NCBI GenBank assembly: GCA_027343695.1
Contig: DAHWKJ010000099.1
Span: 1-64,000 of the forward strand
Length of the DNA stretch: 64,000 bases
Reading direction: 5' to 3'
From: Sulfobacillus sp.
GTDB lineage: Bacteria > Bacillota > Sulfobacillia > Sulfobacillales > Sulfobacillaceae
This document shows positions 26,015-34,989 of the stretch, piece by piece; positions within the stretch are counted from its first letter, which is position 1, and every line of letters starts with the position of its first letter. The notes under the pieces are model-generated. The model did no database searches. It was not told the DNA's origin and saw only the letters and a list, made by a program, of their open reading frames with translations. A program made the position numbers and the translations under genes.

Positions 26015-27142
26015 TTAACGCGTCGCCAACGGTTTAAAGCTCCGATGGGTAGGACCTGTATATTCCGCCCGCGGACGAATAATTCGGTTATTGCTGTACT
26101 GCTCTAAGACATGTGCCGTCCATCCCGAGATTCGCGACATGGCGAAGACCGGAGTGAAAATTTCGATGGGAATACCCATCAGCGCATAAACCGACCCCGA
26201 ATAAAAATCTACATTGGGATAGAGTTCCTTGTTTGCGTGAATCGCCGCCTCAATCTCACGAAGCATGTTGTACCACTTAAGGCTGCCAGATTCTTCGCCT
26301 AATTGTTTAGAAAATCGCCGCAGAATAGTCGCACGCGGATCCTCAGTGCGGTACACTCTGTGCCCAAACCCCATAATCTTCTTATGGTTAGCAAGCGCAT
26401 CTTCCACCCATGACTTGGCGTTAGATTCGCTGCCGATTTCTTCGAGCATATGCATCACGGCTTCGTTGGCGCCGCCGTGCAGGGGTCCTTTTAAGGTGCC
26501 GATCGCTGAAGTAATGGCCGAATAAATATCGGTGAGGGTGGCGGCAGTCACGCGAGCCGCAAACGTCGAAGCATTTAGTTCATGGTCCGCATGAAGTACC
26601 AACGCTGTGTTAAAAATGTGCCCGTGAGAGGCTGGGGCTTCTTTTCCATGTAGCATATACAAAAAATTTTCGGCCAACGGCAACTTCGGATTCGGTGCCA
26701 CCAGATCTTGGCCCCGGTGGTGCCGCTCAAAATATGCCACCATTGTCGGTATTTGAGCGACTAATCTCACGGCTTTACGGTAATTAGCGTCAGTCGACAT
26801 GTCCGCCCCATCGGGGTCGTAAATACCGGCTAAACTTACCGCGGTACGAAGCGCGTCCATAGGCAAGGTATCCACTGGCAGTCCATTCAACATTTTCTTG
26901 ACCGGTTCAGCCAGCTCACGATTATCCGCCAGCAACGCAGCAAACTTGGAGTATTCAAGTTGGTTCGGTAAATCTCCGTGCCATAAAAGATAGACCACTT
27001 CTTCGAAACTCGTCTGCTCGGCTAGATCTACCACGTTGTACCCGCGATAGACAAGTCGGCCTTCTTTGCCATCGATAAAGCAAATGTCTGAAGTCCCGGC
27101 GACCACGTCCTCCAGACCTGCCTTGTAATCAGTTCCCGGCAT
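26015..27142 (-). CDS. Citrate synthase
   Basis: A 375-residue type I (Gram-positive size) citrate synthase. The active-site histidines are in GPLHGGANEAV and GFGHRVYR, with the catalytic Asp in VDFYSG. It condenses oxaloacetate and acetyl-CoA. A methylcitrate synthase role cannot be excluded from sequence alone. The ATG at 27142 follows GGAGGAGG; a monocistronic unit with its own terminator. Confidence 0.93.
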   Translation of the reverse strand: MPGTDYKAGLEDVVAGTSDICFIDGKEGRLVYRGYNVVDLAEQTSFEEVVYLLWHGDLPNQLEYSKFAALLADNRELAEPVKKMLNGLPVDTLPMDALRTAVSLAGIYDPDGADMSTDANYRKAVRLVAQIPTMVAYFERHHRGQDLVAPNPKLPLAENFLYMLHGKEAPASHGHIFNTALVLHADHELNASTFAARVTAATLTDIYSAITSAIGTLKGPLHGGANEAVMHMLEEIGSESNAKSWVEDALANHKKIMGFGHRVYRTEDPRATILRRFSKQLGEESGSLKWYNMLREIEAAIHANKELYPNVDFYSGSVYALMGIPIEIFTPVFAMSRISGWTAHVLEQYSNNRIIRPRAEYTGPTHRSFKPLATR

Positions 27143-27289
27143 TGAATCAGGCCTCCTCCATATCTTGTCCTTGTTCTAAAAACCTTTTCAGGGCATTAAT
27201 TTTTGCGCCCCACAAGTAAATTGTACTCCGTTCTTAGCATGACGGATCCCTTGAATTTGATTCCGTAATAAAGGCGCAATTTTGGAACA

Positions 27290-27318
27290 ATACTCAACAC
27301 GATGCAAAACGTTGTCAA
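27290..27318 (-). promoter_or_regulatory. Candidate promoter of citrate synthase
   Basis: On the minus strand a consensus -35 TTGACA (27318-27313) is followed after 17 bp by GAGTAT (27295-27290). The -35 overlaps the stop of the upstream small gene, giving a leader of about 140 nt. The -10 is weak. Confidence 0.35.
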
Positions 27319-27581
27319 TCCTCGATTTTCCACAGCCATTCGCCATCAATTTGCATGCCCGTGGGCGGCAATGACCCGCGTCGCATATGTTGAGTAACCT
27401 CGTGGCAGACGTACGGTCCTACTACCTCTTTTTGTTGGTCCAAGGACCAGCCATCAGGAGCTCGCGGTACGTCAACGATCCGCACGCTATATCGCTCTTT
27501 ATGGTAAACTCCTTCAAACACTCGAAGATCAACCCGCCATGCCTCTTCCCCTGGTTCTATCGTCAATACTTCTATGGCCAT
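27315..27581 (-). CDS. Small conserved-looking protein, unknown
   Basis: An 88-residue, acidic soluble protein with evenly mixed composition, no membrane segment and no recognised domain. It has a good AAGGAG site 8 nt before the ATG. It lies between tetR and the citrate synthase gene on the same strand. Confidence 0.6.
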   Translation of the reverse strand: MAIEVLTIEPGEEAWRVDLRVFEGVYHKERYSVRIVDVPRAPDGWSLDQQKEVVGPYVCHEVTQHMRRGSLPPTGMQIDGEWLWKIED

Positions 27582-27708
27582 CTCTACGACTCCTTCTGTC
27601 CAGCTTGTTGGTTCCCGTCTTGACCATCGGCAGGCAGAAGCCTATTTGCCTGATGAGGATGTTCAGGGGTGTGAGTGTCAACGTCAAGCATTTTTCAACC
27701 CACTCCCA

Positions 27709-28314
27709 CTACTTACCGTCTTGATCTTGATTCCTATAGCGTAATTGCGTCAAGCCCCATCCCACCCAAAAGATCCTCTCGATTTCTTCAAAAGCCTCGG
27801 CTAATTCTTGGTCCGACTGATCGGACCGCACCCATACACCGACCACCTCGGCCAGCGCCCCCACGCAGGCATGACCTCCAATACGGGCTTGGTTGGCCGA
27901 CAAGCCACACTCGCGTAAGTCGTCGACAATAAACTGTGCGAAGGCATCACGCACCCGCCACAATCGCTCCTCAAACAGAGCGTTAGCCCCCGCTGCCCTC
28001 ACCAAAACCACCGACGTCAATTCCGTGTCTCGGGAGAGCCCTTCCACGACCGCCCAAAAGGATCTTCCTAACTTTTCCGCAGGAGACTCGGCGTGGCGTC
28101 GGGCCGTGAGAATCTTCTCCATGATATTGCCATAAAGTTTGTCCATCAACGCCAGAAAACAGTCTTCTTTACTGGCAAAATACAGGTAGAAGGTTCCGGT
28201 AGCACAGTTGGCGGACTCGACAATCGCACGAATCGTCGCTTGGTGGTATCCATGTTGACTAAATACCCGCTGTGCCGCCTGCAAAAGTTCTCCTCGTCGT
28301 GGATTCTCCTCCAC
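27709..28314 (-). CDS. TetR-family transcriptional regulator
   Basis: A 201-residue regulator with the TetR helix-turn-helix at residues ~10-55 (AAQRVFSQHGYHQATIRAIVESANCATGTFYLYFASKEDCF in three parts). The C-terminal ligand domain is unassigned. It is divergent from the Nudix gene with only about 66 bp between the starts, so it may repress its own promoter and that of the Nudix gene. Confidence 0.88.
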   Translation of the reverse strand: MEENPRRGELLQAAQRVFSQHGYHQATIRAIVESANCATGTFYLYFASKEDCFLALMDKLYGNIMEKILTARRHAESPAEKLGRSFWAVVEGLSRDTELTSVVLVRAAGANALFEERLWRVRDAFAQFIVDDLRECGLSANQARIGGHACVGALAEVVGVWVRSDQSDQELAEAFEEIERIFWVGWGLTQLRYRNQDQDGK

Positions 28315-28340
28315 ACCGGTTTCCCCTTCCCCGTCCAGCT

Positions 28341-28349
28341 TGCTATAAT
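28341..28349 (+). promoter_or_regulatory. Extended -10 promoter of the Nudix gene
   Basis: TGCTATAAT is a perfect extended -10 (TGn TATAAT); the -35 is poor. It is 32 bp before the TTG start and lies in the tetR/Nudix intergenic region, so TetR control is plausible. Confidence 0.5.
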
Positions 28350-28380
28350 AGAATTACAATTTATCAGAGGAGCCCTCAAT

Positions 28381-28923
28381 TTGCTAAGAAACCGAATCCG
28401 TCGAGTCCCTGTAACCATCCGCGGAACCCATTATATTCACGAGTACTTGGTATTGCCAGATGTATGCGCTGTCATCGCCGAAACCGACCAAGGTGTCGTG
28501 TTGGTCGAACAGTTTAGACCTGCGCTCGGTCGTCGCATGTTAGAACTACCCGCCGGAAGATTGAGACGCGGTGAAGATCCGGTTGAAGGAGCCCGACGGG
28601 AACTCCAAGAAGAAACCGGGTATCAAGCTGGCGATATGCGTCTATTGTCCCGTTTTTACCCGTCGGTGGGGCTCTCGCGACACAAAGTGCACCTATATTA
28701 TACGGTAAATCCGCAATTGGGCGAGACAAACTGGGACCCCACGGAGGAAATTGAGGTAAAAATGGTCCCTGTGGACGAAGTTCCTCATTTGTTAGTGGAG
28801 GGGCGGGCAGCAGATGCCAAGACCCACTTAGGCCTGGTCTATTTTCTAAACGCACGTGGCTGGATTCTGCAGCGTGGTCGTTGGCGTCCAGTAACGAGCC
28901 CTGCGATTTCAAACCAGACCTAG
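28381..28923 (+). CDS. nudF: ADP-ribose pyrophosphatase (Nudix hydrolase)
   Basis: A 180-residue Nudix hydrolase. The Nudix box GRLRRGEDPVEGARRELQEE-TGY fits GX5EX7REUXEEXGU exactly. The region around it (VEQFRPALGRRMLELPAG) is the ADP-ribose pyrophosphatase signature. The start is the TTG at 28381, 8 nt after AGAGGAG; the longer upstream frame overlaps tetR and its promoter and is not used. A terminator overlaps the stop codon. Confidence 0.88.
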   Translation: MLRNRIRRVPVTIRGTHYIHEYLVLPDVCAVIAETDQGVVLVEQFRPALGRRMLELPAGRLRRGEDPVEGARRELQEETGYQAGDMRLLSRFYPSVGLSRHKVHLYYTVNPQLGETNWDPTEEIEVKMVPVDEVPHLLVEGRAADAKTHLGLVYFLNARGWILQRGRWRPVTSPAISNQT

Positions 28924-28940
28924 TCGCAGGGTTTAGTTTT
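28899..28940 (+). terminator. Rho-independent terminator
   Basis: CCCTGCGA (28899-28906) pairs with TCGCAGGG (28924-28931), followed by TTTAGTTTT. The stem begins inside the Nudix coding sequence. Confidence 0.75.
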
Positions 28941-29066
28941 GCGATAATATAACAGAAGACACAACGAATTGAAGAATGGCAGGATGCTACCCTAATTTTC
29001 ATTGTGCGTACTATGGCATCGCATGAGCAGTCCTTTTATAGTGGTCTTATGAAGGGGTGGAAGAGA

Positions 29067-29315
29067 ATGACCTGCGAACACTGTGGCAAGTTCGTAGAAC
29101 CCAGCGGCGATGCGTGCCCGGCATGTGGCGTCCAATTGCGGGCGTCCCGACATAATCCGACCTCTGGAAAAGTCGTGCCCTTTCGGCCTCGGCCGAAGAC
29201 TGCTAAGAAAAAGACCGGCGTAGTCCCTGGTCGGCACTACAACCACACCTTGTGGTGGATGATGGCAATCGTCGCCATAGCGATTCTCATCCCGTATTTA
29301 TGGTCGTTCCGTTAG
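29067..29315 (+). CDS. Zinc-ribbon protein with C-terminal membrane helix
   Basis: An 82-residue protein with an N-terminal zinc ribbon (CEHC...CPAC, residues ~3-22), a basic linker (RPRPKTAKKK) and one C-terminal transmembrane helix (WWMMAIVAIAILIPYLWSF). The ATG at 29067 immediately before the ribbon is preferred over upstream ATGs at 29004 and 29049. Function unknown. It is convergent with the spoVR-like gene. Confidence 0.65.
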   Translation: MTCEHCGKFVEPSGDACPACGVQLRASRHNPTSGKVVPFRPRPKTAKKKTGVVPGRHYNHTLWWMMAIVAIAILIPYLWSFR

Positions 29316-29354
29316 ACCCCGGGTCCGCCCTGAGAATAGGTGCGAACCCTCCAA

Positions 29355-30584
29355 CTAGCCGACCGAGTCCTCCCACTGAGTCCCGTCATGACTGACAACG
29401 TGCGGAACTCGTTGTCTTACAGTCCGTATCCGAACCTTACCTTTCCATAAGCGACTAGCCACCAGCCGCATCGCAAACGGTAAAACGGTAAAATCGAGAT
29501 CGCGGCCATCATGATGATGCCACAATGCCAATTCGGGCAGGGAGTCTTCCTGTTGAACACTCATATGGGGAATTCCACCATTTTCTAAGTCCCGCAAAAG
29601 TTGACTCTGAATAGCAGCGAAAGAACCGACACGCGGTTCGGGACTCGATTCTTGAGGACGGTAGAGCGCCAACCCGGAATGCTCCACCATTCCTTCTTGA
29701 AAAGCGGAACGGATCAGGCCTAAATCATCGTATTGAGTCCGGGCGTCCAATACGCGATCCACTCCTCCGTCAGTCCATAGCTGTTGATACAGGGCGAGAC
29801 CTAAACGATACGGATTTAACTGGGGCTGGGTGACCTGTACCACCGAGGCATGCAACCGGGAAACTTCCCACGCTTCTTCCGGTGAAAGCTCGGTTTGCCG
29901 CAAAATTCTTTGATGCCAAAAAGTTGCATAGCCTTCATTACTCACCTTCGTGAGCTGTTGGGGCCAAAAATATCGCGCTTCCGTGTACAATGTGGCCAAG
30001 GCGTGACGCTCCCACGATTCAAGGTGTGGTGCATGCTGGATGACAAAACCCATGACGTCATCCGGCGCGGATGCTCCCACCGGCACCCGAGGACGCTCTC
30101 CAACAAAATCCATGAGAACCATCGCCGCGTCAATTAAAGATTCCACAGACGCAACCCCATGCTGACGCGTGAGCTCCAGGAAGTCATGCCGGTGGCGAGC
30201 CATTCGTGTCAGCATGTCGTAGGGCGTGGGATAGAACAGTCGATTGTGCTGAAAAAAGTCCACGTGCGCCACCACATGGGCCAGGATCATTAATGCTTGG
30301 GCCTTTGATGTCGTCCGGTCCAAAAAGGCATACGCCGGCCGATTGTTCACCACTAACTCATAGATTTGCGTCATCCGATAATCGTGGGTGGTGCGCAGTC
30401 GATGAAACGTCTTGCCAAAACTCCAATGGCTGATTCGGCTAGGCATCCCGCTGTACGAAGCCAACGCGTTTAAAGTATCGGCATCGACGACGTCCACATG
30501 CAAGTGATCTAGATGCAATCCAGACTCCTCAATGGCTGGTCGAAGCCTGTCAAATAAAGACTGTAAATCAGAGGCTCTGAGCAC
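29355..30584 (-). CDS. spoVR: SpoVR-family stage V sporulation protein
   Basis: A SpoVR-like protein of about 409 residues. It has the family landmarks GMPSRISHWSFGK, YELVVNNRPAYAFL, AHVVAHVDFFQHN and NPYRLGLALYQ. SpoVR is required for cortex formation in Bacillus. The GTG at 30584 follows AGGAGG by 8-9 nt and overlaps the yhbH end by 17 nt. It is the last gene of the prkA-yhbH-spoVR operon. Confidence 0.93.
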   Translation of the reverse strand: MLRASDLQSLFDRLRPAIEESGLHLDHLHVDVVDADTLNALASYSGMPSRISHWSFGKTFHRLRTTHDYRMTQIYELVVNNRPAYAFLDRTTSKAQALMILAHVVAHVDFFQHNRLFYPTPYDMLTRMARHRHDFLELTRQHGVASVESLIDAAMVLMDFVGERPRVPVGASAPDDVMGFVIQHAPHLESWERHALATLYTEARYFWPQQLTKVSNEGYATFWHQRILRQTELSPEEAWEVSRLHASVVQVTQPQLNPYRLGLALYQQLWTDGGVDRVLDARTQYDDLGLIRSAFQEGMVEHSGLALYRPQESSPEPRVGSFAAIQSQLLRDLENGGIPHMSVQQEDSLPELALWHHHDGRDLDFTVLPFAMRLVASRLWKGKVRIRTVRQRVPHVVSHDGTQWEDSVG

Positions 30585-31716
30585 GAGTGACCTCCTGAGT
30601 ATCGGGTCCAAAAAACTTCATAAGAGCCCGAAAAATATCTTCTTTGCCCCTGAGGACAATGACGTTCGTGCCGTCTGCAGAAAACGCTTGATACAGCGGC
30701 GACGGCGAACGTTCAGTGTCGTGAATCTCACCATACCCAAAGAAATTGGTCCGCTCTTTCAACCGGTTCCCACATTCCTCCGCAAATCCGTTGTCCGACG
30801 TGAGGTTGCCCCCATCGGTGAAGTGAAAGGCGTATGCATTAAATTGTTCCGGTCGAAAGCGTTGCTCTAGCACGTCAAGAGCTAATCGATACACGGACGA
30901 CGAAACCGTACCACCCGAGGCGCCACGATGAAAAAAGGTTTCTTCGTCGACTTCCCGGGCTCGTACATCATGGGCTAAAAACACCAATTCCACGTGCGGA
31001 TAGTTCTTGCGGAGAAATGCCACGGTCCAGTAGAAGAAACTCTTGGCGAGATACTTTTCGAAATTCCCCATAGAACCCGACGTGTCCATCATCGCTAGCA
31101 CTACGGCTCCTCCTTCGGGATTGGGCGCGGGGTGGTATAACCAGTATCGAAGGTCTTCCGGTATCAATACCCCGAAGCGCGGTTCTCCCTGACTCGCACG
31201 CCGACGTAAATGAGTTCGTAAGGTGGCGCGCCGATTCCACTGACTACGTGGCCCCGTCCGGGTGAGCGTGTCCGGCTCGGTGCTATTATTACTCTCGCCG
31301 AGTGCGTGACGACTTAAGTCAAGGTGAGGTAGAGAAAGTTTTTCAAAAATCACCTCTTCGATTTCTTCAAGGCTCAAGGCGGTCTCCTCGACGTCGCATC
31401 CCGGTTCGGACCCACCCTGTTTACCCGCCTCAGACTCGCCGGCGGACCCGGCCCCTAAGGCCCCATCCTTAGCTACGTGACCCACATTTTCTCCTTGGTC
31501 GTGATCGAATCCAATGCGGTATTCGCGGTAGGAGGTGAGGGGCACCTGGATAATCTTACTCCCATCGGTCACCCCGATCCGCTCATCCAGGACAATATCC
31601 GCTAAGTTAGTGCGAATGGCGTCACGAACTTTCTCTTGGTGCCGGACCATGTCCTGCCGGACTCCCGTTGGTACCCAATCTAGTTCTTCTCCCGCAGTCA
31701 TCCCAATTGGTTTCAT
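30568..31716 (-). CDS. yhbH: YhbH/DUF444 von Willebrand-like sporulation protein
   Basis: A DUF444 protein of about 382 residues. An acidic/Gly-rich linker (~residues 80-120) separates an N-terminal part from a VWA-like domain with the MIDAS-type motif MMDTSGSMG and the FTDGGN site. The ATG at 31716 overlaps the prkA stop (ATGA). Bacillus yhbH is sporulation-controlled, and E. coli carries the relative yeaH next to yeaG (prkA-like), so the partnership is old. Confidence 0.93.
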   Translation of the reverse strand: MKPIGMTAGEELDWVPTGVRQDMVRHQEKVRDAIRTNLADIVLDERIGVTDGSKIIQVPLTSYREYRIGFDHDQGENVGHVAKDGALGAGSAGESEAGKQGGSEPGCDVEETALSLEEIEEVIFEKLSLPHLDLSRHALGESNNSTEPDTLTRTGPRSQWNRRATLRTHLRRRASQGEPRFGVLIPEDLRYWLYHPAPNPEGGAVVLAMMDTSGSMGNFEKYLAKSFFYWTVAFLRKNYPHVELVFLAHDVRAREVDEETFFHRGASGGTVSSSVYRLALDVLEQRFRPEQFNAYAFHFTDGGNLTSDNGFAEECGNRLKERTNFFGYGEIHDTERSPSPLYQAFSADGTNVIVLRGKEDIFRALMKFFGPDTQEVTRAQSL

Positions 31717-33578
31717 CGATTCAAAAGCCCGCCCACATGGCGAACGGCGCGCGCGGCACAACGCGGGCAATACGCCCCACTGGAAACGAGCCCGATGGCA
31801 GCCCGCTCAATGCGTTCCAGCGTTGTTCGATCCGGCACGGGGGCCATCGTGGTTATTTTTACCTCATCGCGCATATCATCAAAGAGTTTTGCGATCAGAG
31901 CATTTCGAAGTCCCTGATGTTCCATGAAATTCATCGCGGGCCGTCCGTCACGGACTGCGACAATCCGTGCATAGATTTCTTCTCGGAACGCCATAGCTTG
32001 GGTTTCTGTGACGCCCATGCGTTCTTCGATGGATCGCAACAAGCGTTCATCCGCTCTCGGACGGCCCAATCCCGACGGCTTTTCGTCAACATCTTCGAGC
32101 AGACGCATAATATTGTCGAGGTAATTCTGGTAAAGACGGGAGATTGCCTCCCCCACATCTTCACTGAAGGCTTCGAGAACATCGTGTTCGACGTGTTGAT
32201 CGTAAAGCGATTTTGCTGCTTGCACCAAATCCAGTAGTTCTGTCTTTTGCGGGTGCTCAAAGAATGGGTTATACACGGCACCCTCTTTTAGGCTCGCCAA
32301 CACATCCATCGGATCCAAACATTCATTGCAGCGTGCCAGCAGAGCCGCCAACCTGTTAATCACGTACCGGGGATCTAAGCCAGACATCCCTTCTCCTAGG
32401 TCCCATCCCTCTTGCAGAACATCCGATGCCTCCTCGGCACGGGTGACATCTTGATACAACGAAAACTTGCTGAGACGATCACGGCCCGGCTTAGGCACTT
32501 CTTTGATTCGGGATAGGATCGCCACGGTCGCTGCCATTTCCAAAGCTAAATCTCCGACATGGACATCCTCGGGTACATGCGGCATAAGCAACTTACGGTA
32601 GATCCGTACCTCATCATGGGTACAGAGACTATAGGGAATCGGCTGAATGAACATCCGGGACACCAAGGCTTCATTCCGTGGATTTTGAATAAACTGCCGA
32701 AATTCATGTTCATTAGAGTGCCCGATGACGACTTCGTCGGCCGATATGAGCTGGTAGCGGCTGGTTTTAAAGTTGCCCTCTTGGGTCAGTGACAACAATT
32801 GATACAAAAACTTCTCGTCAAGTTTGAGCATCTCTTGAAACTCTACGATGCCACGATTTGCTACATTGAGTTCTCCATCGAATCGGAAGGCACGCGGGTC
32901 CGATTCAGAGCCGTAGGTACTGAGACCTTGAAAATCTGCGGCGCCCGTAAGATCAGCAATATCCTGGGATTTGGGATCGGATGGAGCATAGGTGCCAATA
33001 CCCACGCGATGACTCTCGGACAAGTAGATCCGCTCCAAGGGCACCTCATTAAGATTGCGATGATAGGTATGCTCAAGTTGCCATTGGCACCACGGGCACA
33101 GATCTCCCCGAATGCGAACCCCAAGGCGGGCCTCGACTCGGGACCGCATCTCGCGCGGGATGAGGTGCAACGGCTCTTCATGCATGGGACATCCCGCAAT
33201 AGCCCAGAGCGCCCCGGCATCGGTGTAGGAAAATTGCTCAAGTCCCTGCTTTAGTAAGGTTACCAGAGAGGATTTGCCCCCGCTGACCGGCCCGACTAAG
33301 AGGAGAATACGCTTTTTTACCTCAAATCCTCGTGCTGCCGGAATCACGTAGTCTTCCATCAGCCTTTCAATATGGGCGTCCATACCAAATAAGTGGTCAG
33401 TAAAAAATGGATAGTGATGCTGGCGAGGATCCGCCGATTCGCCGTTCATGATCATTCGGAACAGACGTTCGTGCGCCGATTCCGCAATTGTTGGGGCCAC
33501 TTTGACTCTTTCTACATACTCGGGCAAATAAATAACACCTGGGGTAGGACTTGTCTCCCAGTCACGGTTTTCCGTCAT
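31713..33578 (-). CDS. prkA: PrkA AAA+ serine protein kinase/protease
   Basis: A PrkA of about 621 residues, with an N-terminal AAA+ domain (Walker A GPVSGGKSS ~residue 95) and a C-terminal kinase-homologous domain. Bacillus PrkA (631 residues) acts early in sporulation through the sigma-K pathway and has been reported to have protease activity. The ATG at 33578 is used; a TTG two codons upstream is closer to the GGAGAGAAGG site and could be the true start. Three cysteines in CPMH...CPWCQ are visible in the AAA+ region. Confidence 0.95.
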   Translation of the reverse strand: MTENRDWETSPTPGVIYLPEYVERVKVAPTIAESAHERLFRMIMNGESADPRQHHYPFFTDHLFGMDAHIERLMEDYVIPAARGFEVKKRILLLVGPVSGGKSSLVTLLKQGLEQFSYTDAGALWAIAGCPMHEEPLHLIPREMRSRVEARLGVRIRGDLCPWCQWQLEHTYHRNLNEVPLERIYLSESHRVGIGTYAPSDPKSQDIADLTGAADFQGLSTYGSESDPRAFRFDGELNVANRGIVEFQEMLKLDEKFLYQLLSLTQEGNFKTSRYQLISADEVVIGHSNEHEFRQFIQNPRNEALVSRMFIQPIPYSLCTHDEVRIYRKLLMPHVPEDVHVGDLALEMAATVAILSRIKEVPKPGRDRLSKFSLYQDVTRAEEASDVLQEGWDLGEGMSGLDPRYVINRLAALLARCNECLDPMDVLASLKEGAVYNPFFEHPQKTELLDLVQAAKSLYDQHVEHDVLEAFSEDVGEAISRLYQNYLDNIMRLLEDVDEKPSGLGRPRADERLLRSIEERMGVTETQAMAFREEIYARIVAVRDGRPAMNFMEHQGLRNALIAKLFDDMRDEVKITTMAPVPDRTTLERIERAAIGLVSSGAYCPRCAARAVRHVGGLLNR

Positions 33579-33727
33579 GGACAACTGTCGCGCCTTCTCT
33601 CCGTCAATTTGTTATTTTAGTTTTTCCCATATTTGCCAATTTTATCCCCGTCGAAAGACTTTTTGACCGCCCCTGGCATGAGCCCGACCCTCACCATGAA
33701 CCGGGCCATCAACGCATTTAGATTGCA

Positions 33728-33758
33728 TGTATGCCACATCGAAATTGGAGTCAGACTA
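33728..33758 (+). promoter_or_regulatory. Possible sigma-G/F-type promoter of the YIEGIA gene
   Basis: TGTATG and CAGACTA are separated by 18 bp, 27 bp before the ATG at 33786. The -10 matches 6 of 7 bases of CATACTA and the -35 matches 4 of 6 of TGAATA. This is only a pattern match, but a forespore promoter fits the gene family. Confidence 0.25.
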
Positions 33759-33785
33759 GAGACCATACTCAAGGGAGGTATGTTG

Positions 33786-34700
33786 ATGTCACCTTCAGGA
33801 CCTATTGATTGGAGTCCCATGATCGTGGGCTTCATTGCGGGGTTTGTCTCGCGCATTGTATCCATTAAATCGGGCCGTAGCCACTACCCGGGGTATCCTT
33901 CGGGATATATCTCACAGGTGGCCTTGGCGATCATTGCGGCCATTATCGGCTCCAGTATTATCGTCTCGTTGGTCAGTAAGCAGTTCACCGCCGCCACCTT
34001 CTTAACCCTGGCTGCAACCCAGTTTCGCGACGTGCGCGCCACGGAACGCACCACCTTGGAAAAGGAAGAAGGGCTTATCTTGGTTTCGCGCGGGGCCGGA
34101 TACATCGAAGGAATTGCCATCACTTATGAAGCGCGCAACTACCTGGCAATGCTGATCGCTCTTGCCACCTCGGTGGGTGTCGAGTATCTCGGGGTCATCA
34201 TCGGCGGCATCATCGGCATCGTGACCATTGTCATCGGAGAAATCTATATGGCCGGACCCCACATGGGTGATGTCGTCGAGGTGGAGCCAGCCAAAATCCG
34301 ATTCGAAAAGGGGTCTCTCCTTTATGTCGGTGATGTCATGATGATGGAGGTGGGTCTGCCCCATTCCCGAGAACGCTATGAACAAGAGGGCATCGGCGTA
34401 ATTATTACCCCTAAGGGCCCCAGAGGCCAATCGGCACTCTGGAATGTATCACAGCGTCAGGCCATCTCACACGAAGTCGCATCAGCGGTCGGTGCCCAGA
34501 AAGATGTTGGATATCCTGAACAGACCCCTCTATGTCGCATGGATATGCCCAAAGGATCAGGGCGTGCCGCGCTTTCCATTCTTCCAGTGCAACACGACGT
34601 CCAAGCAGTCATCCGTGCCATCAAAAAAACCCCAATGTTAGAATCCGGCAAGTGGTCTCCCATTCGCAGCCCCATTTTAAACCGAAAGGAGTTGGATTAA
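33786..34700 (+). CDS. YIEGIA-family sporulation-associated membrane protein
   Basis: A 304-residue protein carrying the namesake motif GYIEGIAITYEARNYLAM. Hydrophobic spans lie near the N-terminus (~residues 10-30, 45-65) and after the motif (VGVEYLGVIIGGIIGIVTIVI), then a soluble C-terminal domain. The family is confined to spore-formers as far as I know; its biochemical role is not established. The ATG at 33786 is 7 nt after GGGAGG; an earlier ATG at 33780 is too close to that site. It is followed without a gap by its small partner. Confidence 0.8.
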   Translation: MSPSGPIDWSPMIVGFIAGFVSRIVSIKSGRSHYPGYPSGYISQVALAIIAAIIGSSIIVSLVSKQFTAATFLTLAATQFRDVRATERTTLEKEEGLILVSRGAGYIEGIAITYEARNYLAMLIALATSVGVEYLGVIIGGIIGIVTIVIGEIYMAGPHMGDVVEVEPAKIRFEKGSLLYVGDVMMMEVGLPHSRERYEQEGIGVIITPKGPRGQSALWNVSQRQAISHEVASAVGAQKDVGYPEQTPLCRMDMPKGSGRAALSILPVQHDVQAVIRAIKKTPMLESGKWSPIRSPILNRKELD

Positions 34701-34910
34701 ATGGGTGATGCACCTACCCCCGTAATGTTTGCCATCGTCACGACCAATAAGGAAGCAGTGTATGGTGGCATGTCCCCGATTTTTGTAGCCCAAGATGAAT
34801 TGGAGCGAGATCGCATCGCCATGTGGTTAACTCGAATCACCAACTGTATAGCCCATGATTTACATAACGGCACCATCATCCTCACCGTGAACCAAGCGGG
34901 TGGGGCATAG
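34701..34910 (+). CDS. Small partner protein of YIEGIA (capping-complex-subunit type)
   Basis: A 69-residue soluble protein starting immediately after the YIEGIA stop (TAAATG), with an AAAGGAG site inside the upstream gene. Its pattern, FAIVTTNKEAVYGGMSPIF then acidic/Arg helix, fits the small protein family annotated as capping complex subunit for YIEGIA. The name comes from family annotation; no mechanism is implied by the sequence. Confidence 0.7.
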   Translation: MGDAPTPVMFAIVTTNKEAVYGGMSPIFVAQDELERDRIAMWLTRITNCIAHDLHNGTIILTVNQAGGA

Positions 34911-34989
34911 ACGCCAGTTCTACCAACAATTAGCGGTCGCCATCCGCCTTCCCGGCCTAGTACGATAAGACCGGATAGGGGGAGACACC

